Source: Lycorma delicatula
Taxonomy: Eukaryota; Arthropoda; Insecta; Hemiptera; Fulgoridae
Length of the DNA stretch: 64,000 bases
Reading direction: 5' to 3'
Assembly: GCF_047948215.1 (NCBI RefSeq)
Contig: NC_134456.1
Span: forward strand, 12,363,730-12,427,729
This document shows, in pieces, positions 23,446 to 35,529 of this stretch (within the stretch, counting starts at the first letter, position 1; each line of letters begins with the position of its first letter). The notes below the pieces were generated by a model. It did no database searches. It saw only the letters and a program-made list of their open reading frames with translations, and was not told the origin of the DNA. The translations under genes were made by a program, and so were the position numbers.

Positions 23446-23600
23446 TGAATTCTAGATGTTGGATACTGGTGTTTTTTAGTGGTTGGGCTTCAATTAACAA
23501 TGCGTGCCAGGTAATGTCGGCCTTAGTCGTTTCCAGTCTATACCTCGCTCTCACGTTACGAACAACGGACACGGCTACCTACGGACCCCGAATCCAGAAA
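23446..23600 (+). mobile_element. SINE fragment, group 1, diverged and without head
   Basis: GAATTCTAGATGTTGGATAC, then GGTGTTTTTTAGTGGTTGGG, then CAATTAACAATGCG and GTCGGCCTTAGTC follow the order of the SINE body at 42430-42520. The tRNA-like head is missing. The remainder to about 23640 is uncertain. Confidence 0.6.
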
Positions 23601-23639
23601 ACTGTATGGAACATCTGGAGACTTCCGGAGTATTCATAA

Positions 23640-24718
23640 GAAAATAAAACAGTAAATAATAATCAATTATCTATTATGCGATATGACTCGCAGAGAAGAA
23701 TTTAGTTGAACTTTCTTATTTAAATATTTAAAAGGTTGCACAGTTGATTGTACAATTACTATAAACAGTTTGTTATCTATAAACGTATTAGATAAATAGA
23801 TTCTAAATAGCTTAACTATCGGTTATATACCACATAATAGCTATATATTATATAAACAACTAAGTTAAATTATACTGTTACGGAATAGCTGGTTGAAAAA
23901 ACATTTTCATACAGCTTAACAGCAGATTTTCAGATGCAGTTTGTATAATTTAATTGAGTTCTGTTAAACGTATGACTTTTCTAAAAATTTTATTCTAAAA
24001 AAAAAAAAAAAAAACAAACTTACAGTGCAAATAGAAAAGTCAAATAAGAGACTCGGGGAAAAAATTTGTGTATATATTTTGATTTGGCAGCCGAAACAGG
24101 TTAATTATATATGAATAAAAACAAGTAAGTAGTAGTAATAGTTAAATATTTCCTATAAACTATTATTATAAATGGTTTTATTTACAGTCCATTTTTTTAC
24201 AGAGATATTTCAGTCAATTATTTTAGTAATTTTTATGCCTTTTTTTGAGTGATACTTTCATATCAGATCGTCTGTTAAACTATTACGATTATGGGATCTA
24301 ACATATCTAAACAGAATACAAAATTTGAAAAGATGTTTTCATGTTTCTAACCTAAAATTGAAATCCTTGTTTTAATTGACAATTCAAACCGTTCGTTTGC
24401 TTGAATTGTCATTTCTTTTAATTTTAATAGTTTTTACTGGAAAATAATAATTAAAAAAAAAAAATATTATATTTAACTCGTTCTCTGTTACCTAGTTCTT
24501 AGGGGAATTAGTAGAACACAAGTGAAACTTGCAACTTGTTATATAAGAAGTTTTTTTTTCAAAAAAAATTAACTATTGCGTGTGTATGAATATATATATT
24601 TACATATAAATATGTGGATATATCCACGTAAATTCTTACATGATTTAACCTGTTTTGTTACTTAAATAAATTACAATTAATAAATTAAATAGTAATAACT
24701 AATAAATTTAAAATTTGA
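23640..24718. other. AT-rich DNA, nothing recognised
   Basis: Long A/T-rich stretch with homopolymer runs. No coding or repeat signal that I can support. Confidence 0.5.
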
Positions 24719-24733
24719 TGTGGACACCACATG

Positions 24734-25414
24734 ACTTTCTTGTACGCCTATTAAATTACATATTCACTTTTTTTTTTTAAATGGAAAGTACATAAAAATT
24801 TATTTCATTAATAACCTCTGATATTTTATATATATATATTTTATTATTACTTATCGTAATTTTTTTTTTAATGAAAGGTTAATAATTATTAATAAATCAA
24901 CTTATTTAAATAAAAAAAAGCTAAAAAATGGGATGAAGTCTGATACGAACAGATGTGCCTTCCCCGTGTATGATTCAAATATTTTATTTATTAAAATTTC
25001 ATTTGATTATAACTCTGGAACCAATGAAATTAATACCATTTACGATATATCGTTGAAAAGCTCTCAATGAGGGTTTATTACTGCAGTTAAGAAAAAGTCC
25101 AAAATCAAACTTTTTTTGGATCGTGGGCTTTTTTGAACACTTTTGGTTCAGTTGATTGCAATCAAAAATGGAGATATACAATTAGAGGTTACAATCAGTA
25201 CTAAATCCAAAATTTCAATATCCTACTGCTAATCGTTTCAGAGTTGTGCGAGATACATAAGTACGTACATACTTATATACATACGTACTTATAGACGTCA
25301 CGCTGAAAACAGCAAAATGGATTCAGGGATGGTCAAAATGGATATTTCCGTTGAAATTTGAAAACCGAAAATTTTTCACGCTCACAATACCTCTTTTATT
25401 TCGTACAAGAAAGT
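24734..25414 (-). mobile_element. Non-coding TIR-type element, copy 3
   Basis: Bounded by a perfect 13-bp inverted repeat: ACTTTCTTGTACG (24734-24746) and CGTACAAGAAAGT (25402-25414). The body aligns with copy 2 (18460-19031) and the reverse complement of copy 1. It contains AATAATTATTAATAAATCAA and AACTCTGGAACCAATGAAAT landmarks and no transposase. Probably a non-autonomous DNA transposon about 680 bp long. Confidence 0.7.
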
Positions 25415-25605
25415 AAAACCTAATTATTTCTTACATTTTAGGTTTTACAGAAATATTTGAATATTAAACATTTTATAGTTGTTTAATCTCCTAATTTATC
25501 TAATATTTTTAGAATATTTTTTTATGTTTGAAACCATTTTTCTATTTCAATGAGTATATGTGTAGTTTTTTTTTTTTTTAATACAATATTTATATTTAAT
25601 ATATA

Positions 25606-26904
25606 CAGAATTATTCAAAACTATGCGGCAATCTCTCGGAAGCTTATTCTAGTGCCAAAAAATAGGAAAATATCATATAAACAGAGGACCGAAAACGCTT
25701 TGTTATCGAGTTATGGCTAGCGAAATATTTCCGTCGGATTTCAGATAGCCCGGGGAAATGACGACTTTCTGAAATTCTGGAAAGGTAAATTAAGGAGCGA
25801 ATTTAGTTGTTTCTTAAGGGTTTTGACCTGAAATTATTACAAAAATGAATCCCAAAACAGTGCCTAAACTAATTTTAAAGTTATCTGACGTAAAACATAA
25901 AAATTGTGGGTAAAACCAACACGTTTTTGGGTTTACCGTAAGAAAAATTGGTTAAATGGTTAATTAAGTTATATTTATTTCAACTAGTATTGTAGAAACT
26001 CTAATTCTGAAAAGATTCATGTAAATTACTTGAGAAAAAATTGAATACAGGATATTGAAATTTATCTTTATTAAAAAACAAATCAGACTGAACTGTGGAA
26101 AAAATTTAACAGCATGAAAAAACTAATTTTGTCCAGAGATTAGAAACAGCTTTTAACATATAATGTAATTTAACTTTGAAAATAACGGAAAAATGACATT
26201 AAAAATTAGGGAAGGCGTTATTAATTGCCTTCAAATTTGCTTGAAGTGGTCCCCGTTTTATTCAATACATGATTTCGCTCGACGAATCCATTCTTTTCTA
26301 GCGCGTTTAAAAAAGTTAAAATTATTCCTAATAGTTTCTGCAGCCTCTATTATGCGATTCCTTAGAGTTTTTCTTGTGTGTTAATCTATTTTGAATAAAC
26401 AATTGACATCATTCAACCCCGTAGAAAAAAGTCTGATAGCGATTGGCCTGGGGATGGTGGTGGACATTTCAATGGTCCATTTCGACCGATCCATTATCTG
26501 CCGTATGTATTTCAATGATCCTTATTTAAAAAATGAGGAGGTCCTCCGTCATACATGAACCGCATCTCTAAATCCAAAAATCGTGTTATTTTTTACGCCC
26601 AATTTTTGTGTTTTATATCAAATATTTTTTAAATTAATGTAGCTACAGTTCTGAGACCTATTTTTCTAATATTTTCAAGTTGAAAACCATCAGAAACAAC
26701 TAAATTCGCTCCTTAATTTAACTTCCCAGAAATTCAGAAAGTCTTCATTTCCCTGAATATCTGAAATCTGACCGAAATCTTTCGCTAGCCGTAACTCGCT
26801 AACAAAACGTTTTTGGGCCTACGTTTATATGTACTTTCTGTCCTATTTTTTAGCTATAGAATCAGCTCCCGAGAGATTACCGTTTAGTTTGAATCACTGT
26901 ATAT
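25606..26904 (-). mobile_element. DNA transposon with ~300-bp terminal inverted repeats
   Basis: The left ~320 bases (25606-25925) and the reverse complement of the right ~320 bases (26580-26904) align along their length. Both start ACAG..ATTCAAA, then CGG.AATCTCTCGG, CAAAAAATAGG or TAAAAAATAGG, GGCTAGCGAAA and AAGGAGCGAATTTAGTTG. The centre encodes a decayed DDE transposase on the minus strand. The arms are about 20% diverged by eye, so it is old. A single diverged arm recurs at 29655-29990. Confidence 0.8.
26190..26575 (-). pseudogene. Decayed DDE transposase C-terminal half (Tc1/mariner-like superfamily)
   Basis: The minus strand from 26575 reads MYDGGPPHFLNKDH, then WIGRNGP, PPPSPGQSLSDFFLRG and YSK with several stops. 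This is the order of the conserved C-terminal motifs (DGAPPHF, WIGRGGP, SPDL.PLDFFLWG) of a large group of insect transposase-like genes. D in DGGPPHF and D in SDFFLRG would be the second and third acidic residues. The N-terminal half and first Asp are not visible. Its position between long TIRs supports it as the element's former gene. Confidence 0.7.

Positions 26905-26942
<38 letters not shown>
26828..26942. repeat. TA microsatellite at the edge of the long-TIR transposon
   Basis: A TA run covers about 26915-26942, just outside the right end of the transposon. Confidence 0.7.
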
Positions 26943-26948
<6 letters not shown>

Positions 26949-27089
26949 TCTTTATTTGTTTCGATATTGTTTCTTTCGGTCGCTTATGATGATTGTGTGA
27001 GGGGTTATTGTTGTTGAATCTTCTTTACGTTTTGTGGTATAAGGAATATGAAAATACCATTCATTTGAAATTTAATCTCCTTATATATA

Positions 27090-27723
27090 TCTATATATAT
27101 AAAAATGAATGTTTGTCTGTCTGTATGTCTCTTATACCTTCTTAAACCGTTCATCCGATAGCGATGAAACTTTGGGGAATGGTTGGACGCATGCCACGGA
27201 AGGTTTCTGAATTAGTTTGGACCCGCTAGGTGGCACTGGTGTCGAGATATTTAGAAAAATTATATTTATGGATCAATTTGGTTCATATTCAGAATATGAA
27301 TATTAGTTACGTGAAAAGAAATATTTTTGGAAAAACTATACCCGCTAGGTGGGGCCGGTGTCGAGATATTTACGAAACAAACAAACAAATATACAAACAG
27401 ACTTTTTTATTCTATAAATATATATATATATATATAAAAGGCATGTTCGTATGTGTGTCCGTTAAAGACCAAAAAACTAATAGACCGAATTACGCGCGGG
27501 CAAAAGGAAAAAGGGGAAAATGGAAAACGGGAAAAAGGTGGAAAGAGAAAAGGGGAAAACGGGAAAGTATGAAAAGGAAACTGGAAGAGGGGGAGGGAGA
27601 AGGGGGAAAGGGACAAGTTGGCAAGGGAAAAAGGGAAGGAGAAAGGGGATTAGTGAAAGGTAAAATTTGTGAAGTTCAGTTTTTTAATTTTTTTTATAAA
27701 ATTTTCAATTGTGTTCATTTAAA

Positions 27724-27791
<68 letters not shown>

Positions 27792-27814
27792 CGAAGCATT
27801 GCCGGGTCTGCTAG
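27090..27814 (+). mobile_element. Helitron-like element H1 (non-autonomous)
   Basis: It starts TC after an A and ends CTAG before a T, the insertion pattern of Helitrons. The end reads GCGAAGCATTGCCGGGTCTG then CTAG, very close to the end of H3. The 5' part has the phrase AAACCGTTCATCCGATAG, typical of the 'cannot be aligned but always similar' Helitron leader. A pure-purine tract lies at about 27500-27660, and a CT run then a TA run at 27724-27790. No Rep/helicase gene is present. A short frame through this region is not a gene. Confidence 0.75.
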
Positions 27815-28542
27815 TATTTTTATATATATAGAACTATGAACTATAGAACTATAGGACTATGTATAAAATTTGTGGCTCAAAAATCTCCAAAGCTACTGTA
27901 GCAATTTCTTTGAAATTTATATATGTTGTAGTAGTAAATTGAAAGTTGTGAAATGAAGATTTTGTGAATTTGTTGAATCGATTTAAAGTCTACGTAATTA
28001 TCGATTTAAACAACTTAATCTCAATTTGAGGTTATGTTGACTTTGTATTGGTGTATTTTTCATACCCGCTTATCCAGGAGATTTACAGTTATGAGTGAGT
28101 TTAAACTTGATGCTTGTGTGTAGAGTCTACGCGTTATTTTTAATTATTTCATAAAATTACGGTTACAATAATGTAATTTTCTTATAAACAGAAAATTCAT
28201 TTTTATATTAAATAAAAACTACGTAAAAAAATACTTAATTTACTTTTCTCAATTAATTTATTTTTTGTATATTTCTTGCGCAAAAAAGTACACAAAATAT
28301 TTACACAAATAATATTATTCAGAATAAAATAACGAATAGTCTTCCTCAGAAGTACACAAGAATTCCTTTTTACTCCAAAAATAGCTTGCAATTTCAGTAA
28401 ATAATGTTGTTAAAGAATATTGTATCTTATTACTGTTTCACTGAGTGTACTGCAAACTAGGAACTACATAAAGTAAGATTAACAAATTCACTAATCGTAA
28501 TAAAGTGAACAAGTAAATTAAGATTCAGAAACAGATTAAGGT
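27815..28542. other. AT-rich DNA, nothing recognised
   Basis: No coding motif or repeat match in the window. Confidence 0.5.
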
Positions 28543-29400
28543 TCAGAAGAACAAACCTTTTCGTGGAATGAGACAGTGGGAGTCAGTCTTGAATTTAGCA
28601 ACACGCATCCTCAAAACTAAAGATCGGGATGCTATGGAGTGGGACGGAGTATGATAGGTAGGGACTTTGAGAGCAGCCGTACTCAGGAGAAGGCGACTTG
28701 GTGAGGTGAGTCGCCTTTGATGAGTGACCGAAGATCCCTCTTGCTCTGGGGAAATAAAAGACCATAGCCCCGGCTGGAGCTGTCTCTCACCGGAGGGCAA
28801 TGGTTAGAGGCGTGGCAACTTAAAGGACCGAATCCCGGCCGACGGGGTGATCCTCCGTGAGGCACGGTATAGCCAGATCTCACGGGGTCAAAAAAAAAAA
28901 AAAAAAAGCCTCAAAAAATTCTGGAGGCTGGGGATGAATCGTGGCGACGATTAGGGACCAGGGAGGTAGCCTTATTGCCTAGGGTGTTCTGGCCCCATAT
29001 GATGGAGTCGGAGCTCCCCGATGATGGCATTAAGGACCCTCAGGTATGAGAGGAACGCGTAGAGGTAGCGGTACGCGGAAGGCGTGCCGGTTACATGTAG
29101 GATAGGGACGGGGAGGGTAGCCCCATTGAAGAGGGGAGAGTTAGCTGCCCGAATGAGGTGGTTGGCTCCCCCCGAAGAGGCTTTGGAGACCCCGGCGGGA
29201 GATCCTCCGTAAGGAGGCAGTTAGGGTGGGCAGAGACTGCTGCCACGGCACTGCAAGGCGACCATGTTATGTCTTAACAGGCGGAGGCTGGTTGCCTTGG
29301 GGTGCTTAACAAGATCTCACGGGGTCACCCTGGGGGTTAGAGGCCATGGCACTGGCTGAGGCCGCACGACCATACTCAGTGGTAAGGATAAGGAGAAAAA
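28543..29400 (+). mobile_element. GC-rich retroelement 3'-tail sequences (two related blocks)
   Basis: The first block (28543-28890) resembles the LINE tails at 58100-58598 and 59884-60393, for example TTAGAGGCG..GCA and AAAGGACCGAATCCCGG. The second (about 28908-29311) aligns along its length with the minus strand of 44725-45171: GGGACCAGGGAGG, GGAGCTCCCCGATGATGGCA, GGGCAGAG...CTGCCA. A 16-bp direct repeat AGATCTCACGGGGTCA (28875-28890 and 29312-29327) brackets the second block, followed at the left by 18 A. The likely reading is one retroelement tail inserted in another. No protein motif is seen. Confidence 0.65.
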
Positions 29401-29654
29401 GAACAAAATTGATTTTAAAAGTAAAAGCATTAACTTTATGTGAATATAAATATTTACTCTCATTTTTATTCATATTTGATTTAATTTTAAAATCCTACAT
29501 CATGTTGAATGCATTGCAATAAACAACTGACAATTAACATTATATTACCTATTAGATAAATCCAAATTGAAACAATATTTCTATTTTAAATTTATTTAAA
29601 CATTATAAGAGTTCAGTAGTATAAATGATTCAAGAAGAATGAAACAAATTTTCA
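29401..29654. other. AT-rich spacer
   Basis: Nothing recognised. Confidence 0.4.
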
Positions 29655-29990
29655 ATACATATTCTACTGGCGAAAATAAAGATGAAAGTACATATAAACA
29701 TAGGTTCGGAAACGCGTCGTTAGCGAGTCTCGATTGGCGAACGACTTCGCTCTGATTTCAATGCCTTCAGAAAAATTAGGCGAGACTTTAATTGTAGAGA
29801 CCATATTTAGCGGTTTTATATGAAATCTAACTTGAAAAATTAAAAAAATAGATCCAGGAACTGTATTTTTAGTAGTTTTCGAAAAGTTTGGGGGAAAACA
29901 CAAAAATTTAGGGTCGAAAATCACACTATTTAATATTTAGCACATAATAACTTTGTTAAATGAGTAATAGACACAAAAATTTTCGACAAC
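29655..29990 (+). repeat. Diverged single arm of the long-TIR transposon family
   Basis: Landmarks in order match 25660-25925: ACATATAAACATAGGTTCGG, CGTTAGCGAGT, GATTGGCGAACGA, then CTGATTTCA and AATTAGGCGAGAC. It is more diverged than the two arms at 25606-26904 are from each other. Confidence 0.55.
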
Positions 29991-30114
29991 AATTCCAGAG
30001 AAATTGATTCTATGTAAAATGGTGTGAAAAAAAACCATAGAAACAAAATACGAAGAAGAATTTTAAAGATTATTAAAAATTATTCATCGCTTGCTTGAAG
30101 CTTGTGCTTAGAAA

Positions 30115-30205
30115 TATGAAATGGAAATTTTAGCGTATGAAAAATGCGCTGTCTGAACGGGATTTGAACCGGAGACCTCTGGATGAGAAGCTGAAAAGCA
30201 ACTAC
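30115..30205 (-). mobile_element. tRNA-derived SINE head (group 2), diverged
   Basis: The minus strand has GGTGAAGTAGTTG (A-box-like) and GGTTCAAATCC (B-box-like), with AGCTTCTCATCCAGAGGT between, and then GCATTTTTCAT. This parallels the SINE head at 9731. A real tRNA gene was considered, but the acceptor arms do not pair. Confidence 0.55.
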
Positions 30206-32270
30206 TTCACCAAAGATGGGCATATTTTTAATACACATATTATTATATTAACTTCTTTGAATTCCGTAATTTACCCTTTCCATTTGTTATTCACTATAAA
30301 TAGTATTCCATATCGGTCTGAATTCTGCAACATTGTTTCGAGCCTATCTATATAATTTTTAATTTTTTCCTTCTCTTTTCTACTTGACCCATTATTAATT
30401 TATTTTAAGATATAATTCCAATCACCGTTCCTTCCCAAATAGTGTATTAAAATTTTATCGCTCATAATGTTTTTATTTAATTTTTAATTATATTTTTTTC
30501 ATAATTTCTCAATTGTACTTTATTTAAGCTTTCCATGTTCAGATTCTACCTTTCATCATCATACCCGCGTTCCCGTTCCCCCGTGTCTTTCGCTAGCTGC
30601 ACCCATTGCTGTTTCCCCTCAGTACTAAGATGTGAGATGCCAGTTTACTCTCCCCCATCCATTCTTCACTATTATTAAACAAAGATCTATCTAAACTGTT
30701 TATTAATTTCTTCTGTCTATTTTCTCAGTAAATCATTACATACCGTTTTTCTGATATCCTAGATCTAGATATAAAACCTTCTTTATTCCTTCGTCGTTTA
30801 TTTAGATTCATTTGGTTGTCTTCTGATCGTGTTATTTTCTTTTAAAAATTAAAGATATCCTTTAATTAGTAAATAGTCGGATATGAATATAAACTTATCC
30901 TCATTTCCTTTATAATGCATAAAATACAAAAGATTGTTTCTTCAAACTTATCCTAAGCTTTTGTGACAGATTTCTTATTTTTATATTTGAAATATTTTTT
31001 ACTACTACATTGAATTCAGCATTATTATGATTGAGATATTACCATTTCCTGTATTTAATCTTGTAGCATCGTCAATATAACAATCATTAATTGACTTAAA
31101 AATAGATTCAGAGATATTTTTTAATTATTATTGTTAATGATCTATGTAAGTCATACTGAATGCCAAATATAACAATGTATACTTTCTGTTCGTTTCATCT
31201 AATAACATAAAATAATCTTGTGATTTATCCATCTCCTTACTTTAATTAATAATTTCATTCACAAACTTAGAATCGATATTATTTTTAACACATTTTTTTA
31301 ATAAATAATTCAAGTTTTGTTAAAATCGTATTTATTTTTTTCTACCGAAATTTTTTCTTTGTATAAAATAATGATTTAATTAAATTATATGTTCGCTACA
31401 TTTATACTGAATAATTATTTAATTTATATTTAATATTTTTAATTAGACGAAACATTAAAGAAAAGGTCTACGCGTAAAATTACCTTAGTAATTGTTATCA
31501 GTAATAATTACGCGCAGCAATATTAATAGGTCATTGTTTGAATAAATAATAAAGCTTTAATATTTAATTTTACTTCAGTGATACTTCGACTATACAACAA
31601 CAATTTAAATAATGACTACTGTATTTAATAACTTTGTAAGTAGCTAACCAAATGACCTTCAAAGTGCAACAGAGATAAATGAACTACACCGCGTTTTTGT
31701 ATCGTAACTTTCCTGTTGTTAATAAAACTATGTAAATTTTCTTAAAATTAGTATAATTTTAAAACTATATGTATTGAAAAAAAAGGATAGGTTCACAAAT
31801 TTTCATTTTGACCAGATACACTCTAAACTTACAGTTTTCAAATGTTGTAGTAAAACAAAATCGCGATCATATAAACAAATTCATTTACGGACACGATGTG
31901 TTGTCTTCAACATCCAAATACAAACTCAGTTACAGTGTTAGAATATCAAAAACAACTATATAGATAAAGTACATGTAATTTATTTTTGTAGTAGGAAAAG
32001 AGAAAAGTAATATAATATTTTGTAATTATATCAGGAAGTTAAACCGAAAATATTTTAAGTTTAATTAGTTAAGTAAGGAAATAATTTTTGAAAAATAAAT
32101 ATTGGTTCTTTAACTTTAAATATGTTTTATTATAAGCAAACAAATATATAATTTTAAACCTAAGAAATACTTAAGATAAATGAAAAATATAATTCAAAAC
32201 AAGAAAATTATACGAAAATAAATTTGAATTATAATAAAAACAATACTAATATGGGAGAACCCAGAATTGA
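30206..32270. other. AT-rich DNA, nothing recognised
   Basis: About 2 kb of AT-rich sequence with no coding motif or within-window repeat match that I can support. Confidence 0.5.
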
Positions 32271-32282
32271 AAAAAGATGTAA

Positions 32283-34520
32283 GAGTCCCCAGAAAAGACA
32301 TAGAGGACAAATCAGCTGATTTGGAAGCCGAGAGTTCCAGCGTTCAAGTCCTAGTAAAGCCAGTTATTTTTACATGGATTTGAATGCTAGATCGTGGATA
32401 CCGGTGTTCTTTGGTGGTGGTTGGGTTTCAATTAACCACACATCTCAGGATTGGTCGAACTGAGAATGTACAATACTACACTACATTTACACTCATACAT
32501 ATATCATCCTCATTCATCTAAAAACGTTAGTTACCGGAGGCTAAACAGGAAAAAGAAAGAAAGAAAAAGGGGAAGCCCAGGAACCCACCGGGTTGCTCTA
32601 GTGGGGGACGCCATCTTCCCAAATCAGCTGATTTGGAAGTCGAGGGTTCTAACGTTCAAGTCCTAGTAAAGCCAGTTATTTTTGCATGGATTTGAATGCT
32701 AGATCGTGGATACCGGTATTCTTTGGTGGTTGGGTTTCAATTAACCACACATCTCAGGATTGGTCGAACTGAGAATGTACAATACTACACTTCATTTACA
32801 CTCATACATATATCATCCTCATTCATCTAAAAACGTTAGTTACCGGAGGCTAAACAGGAAAAAGAAAGAAAGAAAGGAAGAAAGAAAAAGGGGAAGCCCA
32901 GGAACCCACCGGGTTGCTCTAGTGGGGAACGCCATCTTCCCAAATCAGCTGATTTGGAAGTCGAGGGTTCTAACGTTCAAGTCCTAGTAAAGCCAGTTAT
33001 TTTTACATGGATTTGAATGCTAGATCGTGGATACCGGTGTTCTTTGGTGGTTGGGTTTCAATTAACCACACATCTCAGGATTGGTCGAACTGAGAATGTA
33101 CAATACTACACTTCATTTACACTCATACATATATCATCCTCATTCATCTAAAAACGTTAGTTACCGGAGGCTAAACAGGAAAAAGAAAGAAAGAAAGGAA
33201 GAAAGAAAAAGGGGAAGCCCAGGAACCCACCGGGTTGCTCTAGTGGGGAACGCCATCTTCCCAAATCAGCTGATTTGGAAGTCGAGGGTTCTAACGTTCA
33301 AGTCCTAGTAAAGCCAGTTATTTTTACATGGATTTGAATGCTAGATCGTGGATACCGGTGTTCTTTGGTGGTTGGGTTTCAATTAACCACACATCTCAGG
33401 ATTGGTCGAACTGAGAATGTACAATACTACACTTCATTTACACTCATACATATATCATCCTCATTCATCTAAAAACGTTAGTTACCGGAGGCTAAACAGG
33501 AAAAAGAAAGAAAGAAAGGAAGAAAGAAAAAGGGGAAGCCCAGGAACCCACCGGGTTGCTCTAGTGGGGAACGCCATCTTCCCAAATCAGCTGATTTGGA
33601 AGTCGAGGGTTCTAACGTTCAAGTCCTAGTAAAGCCAGTTATTTTTACATGGATTTGAATGCTAGATCGTGGATACCGGTGTTCTTTGGTGGTTGGGTTT
33701 CAATTAACCACACATCTCAGGATTGGTCGAACTGAGAATGTACAATACTACACTTCATTTACACTCATACATATATCATCCTCATTCATCTAAAAACGTT
33801 AGTTACCGGAGGCTAAACAGGAAAAAGAAAGAAAGAAAGGAAGAAAGAAAAAGGGGAAGCCCAGGAACCCACCGGGGTTGCTCTAGTGGGGAACGCCATC
33901 TTCCCAAATCAGCTGATTTGGAAGTCGAGGGTTCTAACGTTCAAGTCCTAGTAAAGCCAGTTATTTTTACATGGATTTGAATGCTAGATCGTGGATACCG
34001 GTGTTCTTTGGTGGTTGGGTTTCAATTAACCACACATCTCAGGAACGGTCGAACTGAGAATGTACAAGACTACACTTCATTTACACTCATACATATCATC
34101 TTCATTCATCTAAAAACGTTAGTTACCGGAGGCTAAACAGGAAAAAGAAAGAAAGAAAGGAAGAAAGAAAAAGGGGAAGCCCAGGAACCCACCGGGTTGC
34201 TCTAGTGGGGAACGCCATCTTCCCAAATCAGCTGATTTGGAAGTCGAGAGTTCTAACGTTCAAGTCCTAGTAAAGACAGTTACTTTTATACGGATTTGAA
34301 TACTAACTAGATCGTGAATACCGGGTAGACCGTGGAATTCAATTACGCACATGTCTCAGGAATGGTCGACCTGAGTCTGTACAAGACTACATTTCATTTA
34401 CGGTCATCCATATCATCCTCATTCATCCTCTGAAGTAATACCTGAACGGTAATTCCGGAAGGCTAAACAGGAAAAAGAGGATCCCAGGAAAGCACCACTC
34501 TGGTTAAAAAAATGCTATCT
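32283..34520 (+). repeat. Tandem array of seven SINE-derived units (~321 bp each)
   Basis: The equivalent anchor (the TTGGTCGAACTGAG site) falls at 32451, 32760, 33081, 33402 and 33723, and its diverged counterpart at about 34044 and 34362. The spacing is 309, then 321 four times, then about 318. Units 2-5 are almost identical by eye; unit 1 lacks 12 bases of the AAAG/GGAAG tract and unit 7 is diverged. Each unit carries a tRNA-like head with box A-like TCTAGTGGGG, the palindrome AAATCAGCTGATTT, box B-like GTTCAAGTCC, the SINE body, and an A/G-rich link into the next head. The frames of ~75 codons that repeat here are not genes. Confidence 0.92.
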
Positions 34521-34795
34521 TCCTATCTACCCTGAATGAAAAGAACTATCACAACCCGTTATATGTCTAAATTTCAATCGGATGGTTTGAGGTATCGTAT
34601 CAACCCGTAAATTATGAATTTATTTCTGATAATTAAGATTGCTAAAGGTAACAGTATAAATTGCGGCTATGTGAAATAAAAGTTAACCATTTTTTTCCGA
34701 TTTCTTTGGAAAAAACTAAGAAGAGACGATTAGTCTATTAATAATTAGTAGATGAGTAACCGGATAGATTATAAAACCTTGAACAAAAATTTTAA
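34521..34795. other. AT-rich spacer
   Basis: Nothing recognised. Confidence 0.4.
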
Positions 34796-35529
34796 TCTAT
34801 GCAAATAAAAATATAAATTATCATTTGTTCAAAATCTTAAATCTCCGAAAGTTTTCACCGATTGCTTTGAAATTTTAACACAACATTGTATTCGAATACG
34901 CGCGATTTTTTATCTACTTACTATTTATATACCTAAGATTTTACATCTGTGACAGGTAAAAACATACTTTTTTTGCATAACAGAGATATCTGTTGGTCGT
35001 AAAAGCAACACACGCTATTCTAAATATTTTACGATTCCATTTCAATGTTTCCGATATGTGTGTCCGCTATAGACTAAAAAACTACTGGACCGATTTACGC
35101 GCGTGGAAAAAGAAGAAAGAGAAAATTAGAAAAGGGAAAACTTGAAAAAGGTAAAAGGAAAGAAAGGGAAAACGGGGGAAAGGAAATGGAAATAGGAAAT
35201 GAGAAAAATGGGAAAAGCGGGAAGAGGACGTGGAAATGGAAATAAGGGAAAGAGAAATGCGCGGGAGGAAGGGGAAATTGGGGAAAGTTAAAGGGAATAT
35301 GGTGAAATGAAAACGGGAAGGAAACTGGAAAAGACAAATAGGGAAAGGGTTGAAAGGGGGAAAAAGGGAATAATGAAAGGGGGAAAGGGAGAAAAAGCGT
35401 AAAAGGGAAAGGTTAAATTTTGTGAAGTTCCGTAATATTCATTTTGTTAGTGTTTGATAAAACTTTTAATTGTGTTCATTTAGTTTACATATATACTCAA
35501 ATCTAACAATAGCGAAAAAGGGTCTGCTG
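34796..35529 (+). mobile_element. Helitron-like element H2 (non-autonomous, degenerate 3' end)
   Basis: It aligns with H3 from its first bases: TCTATgcaaata versus TCTATttaaata, then TTGTTCAAAATCTTAAATCT, GACAGGTAAAAACAT, GCAACACACGCTAT and CTACTGGACCGATTTACGCG. A long purine-only tract (about 35105-35410) follows and then AAATTTTGTGAAGTTC. The 3' end reads GCGAAAAAGGGTCTGCTG, so the usual CTAG is lost. No gene of its own. Confidence 0.72.

Noticed and set aside
27230..27814. 194-codon open frame rich in Lys, Arg and Glu
   Set aside because: It runs through the purine tract and microsatellites of Helitron-like element H1; composition, not coding, keeps it open.
30130..30205. Possible tRNA gene on the minus strand
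   Set aside because: It has A- and B-box-like parts but no pairing acceptor stem, and it matches the SINE head at 9731.
32451..33980. Five successive open frames of 71-85 codons with nearly identical proteins
   Set aside because: They are the same stretch of the tandem SINE units read with a TTG start; no sign of a protein family.
32283..34520. Possible CRISPR-like array because of regular repeats
   Set aside because: There are no variable spacers; whole 321-bp units repeat and the genome is eukaryotic.
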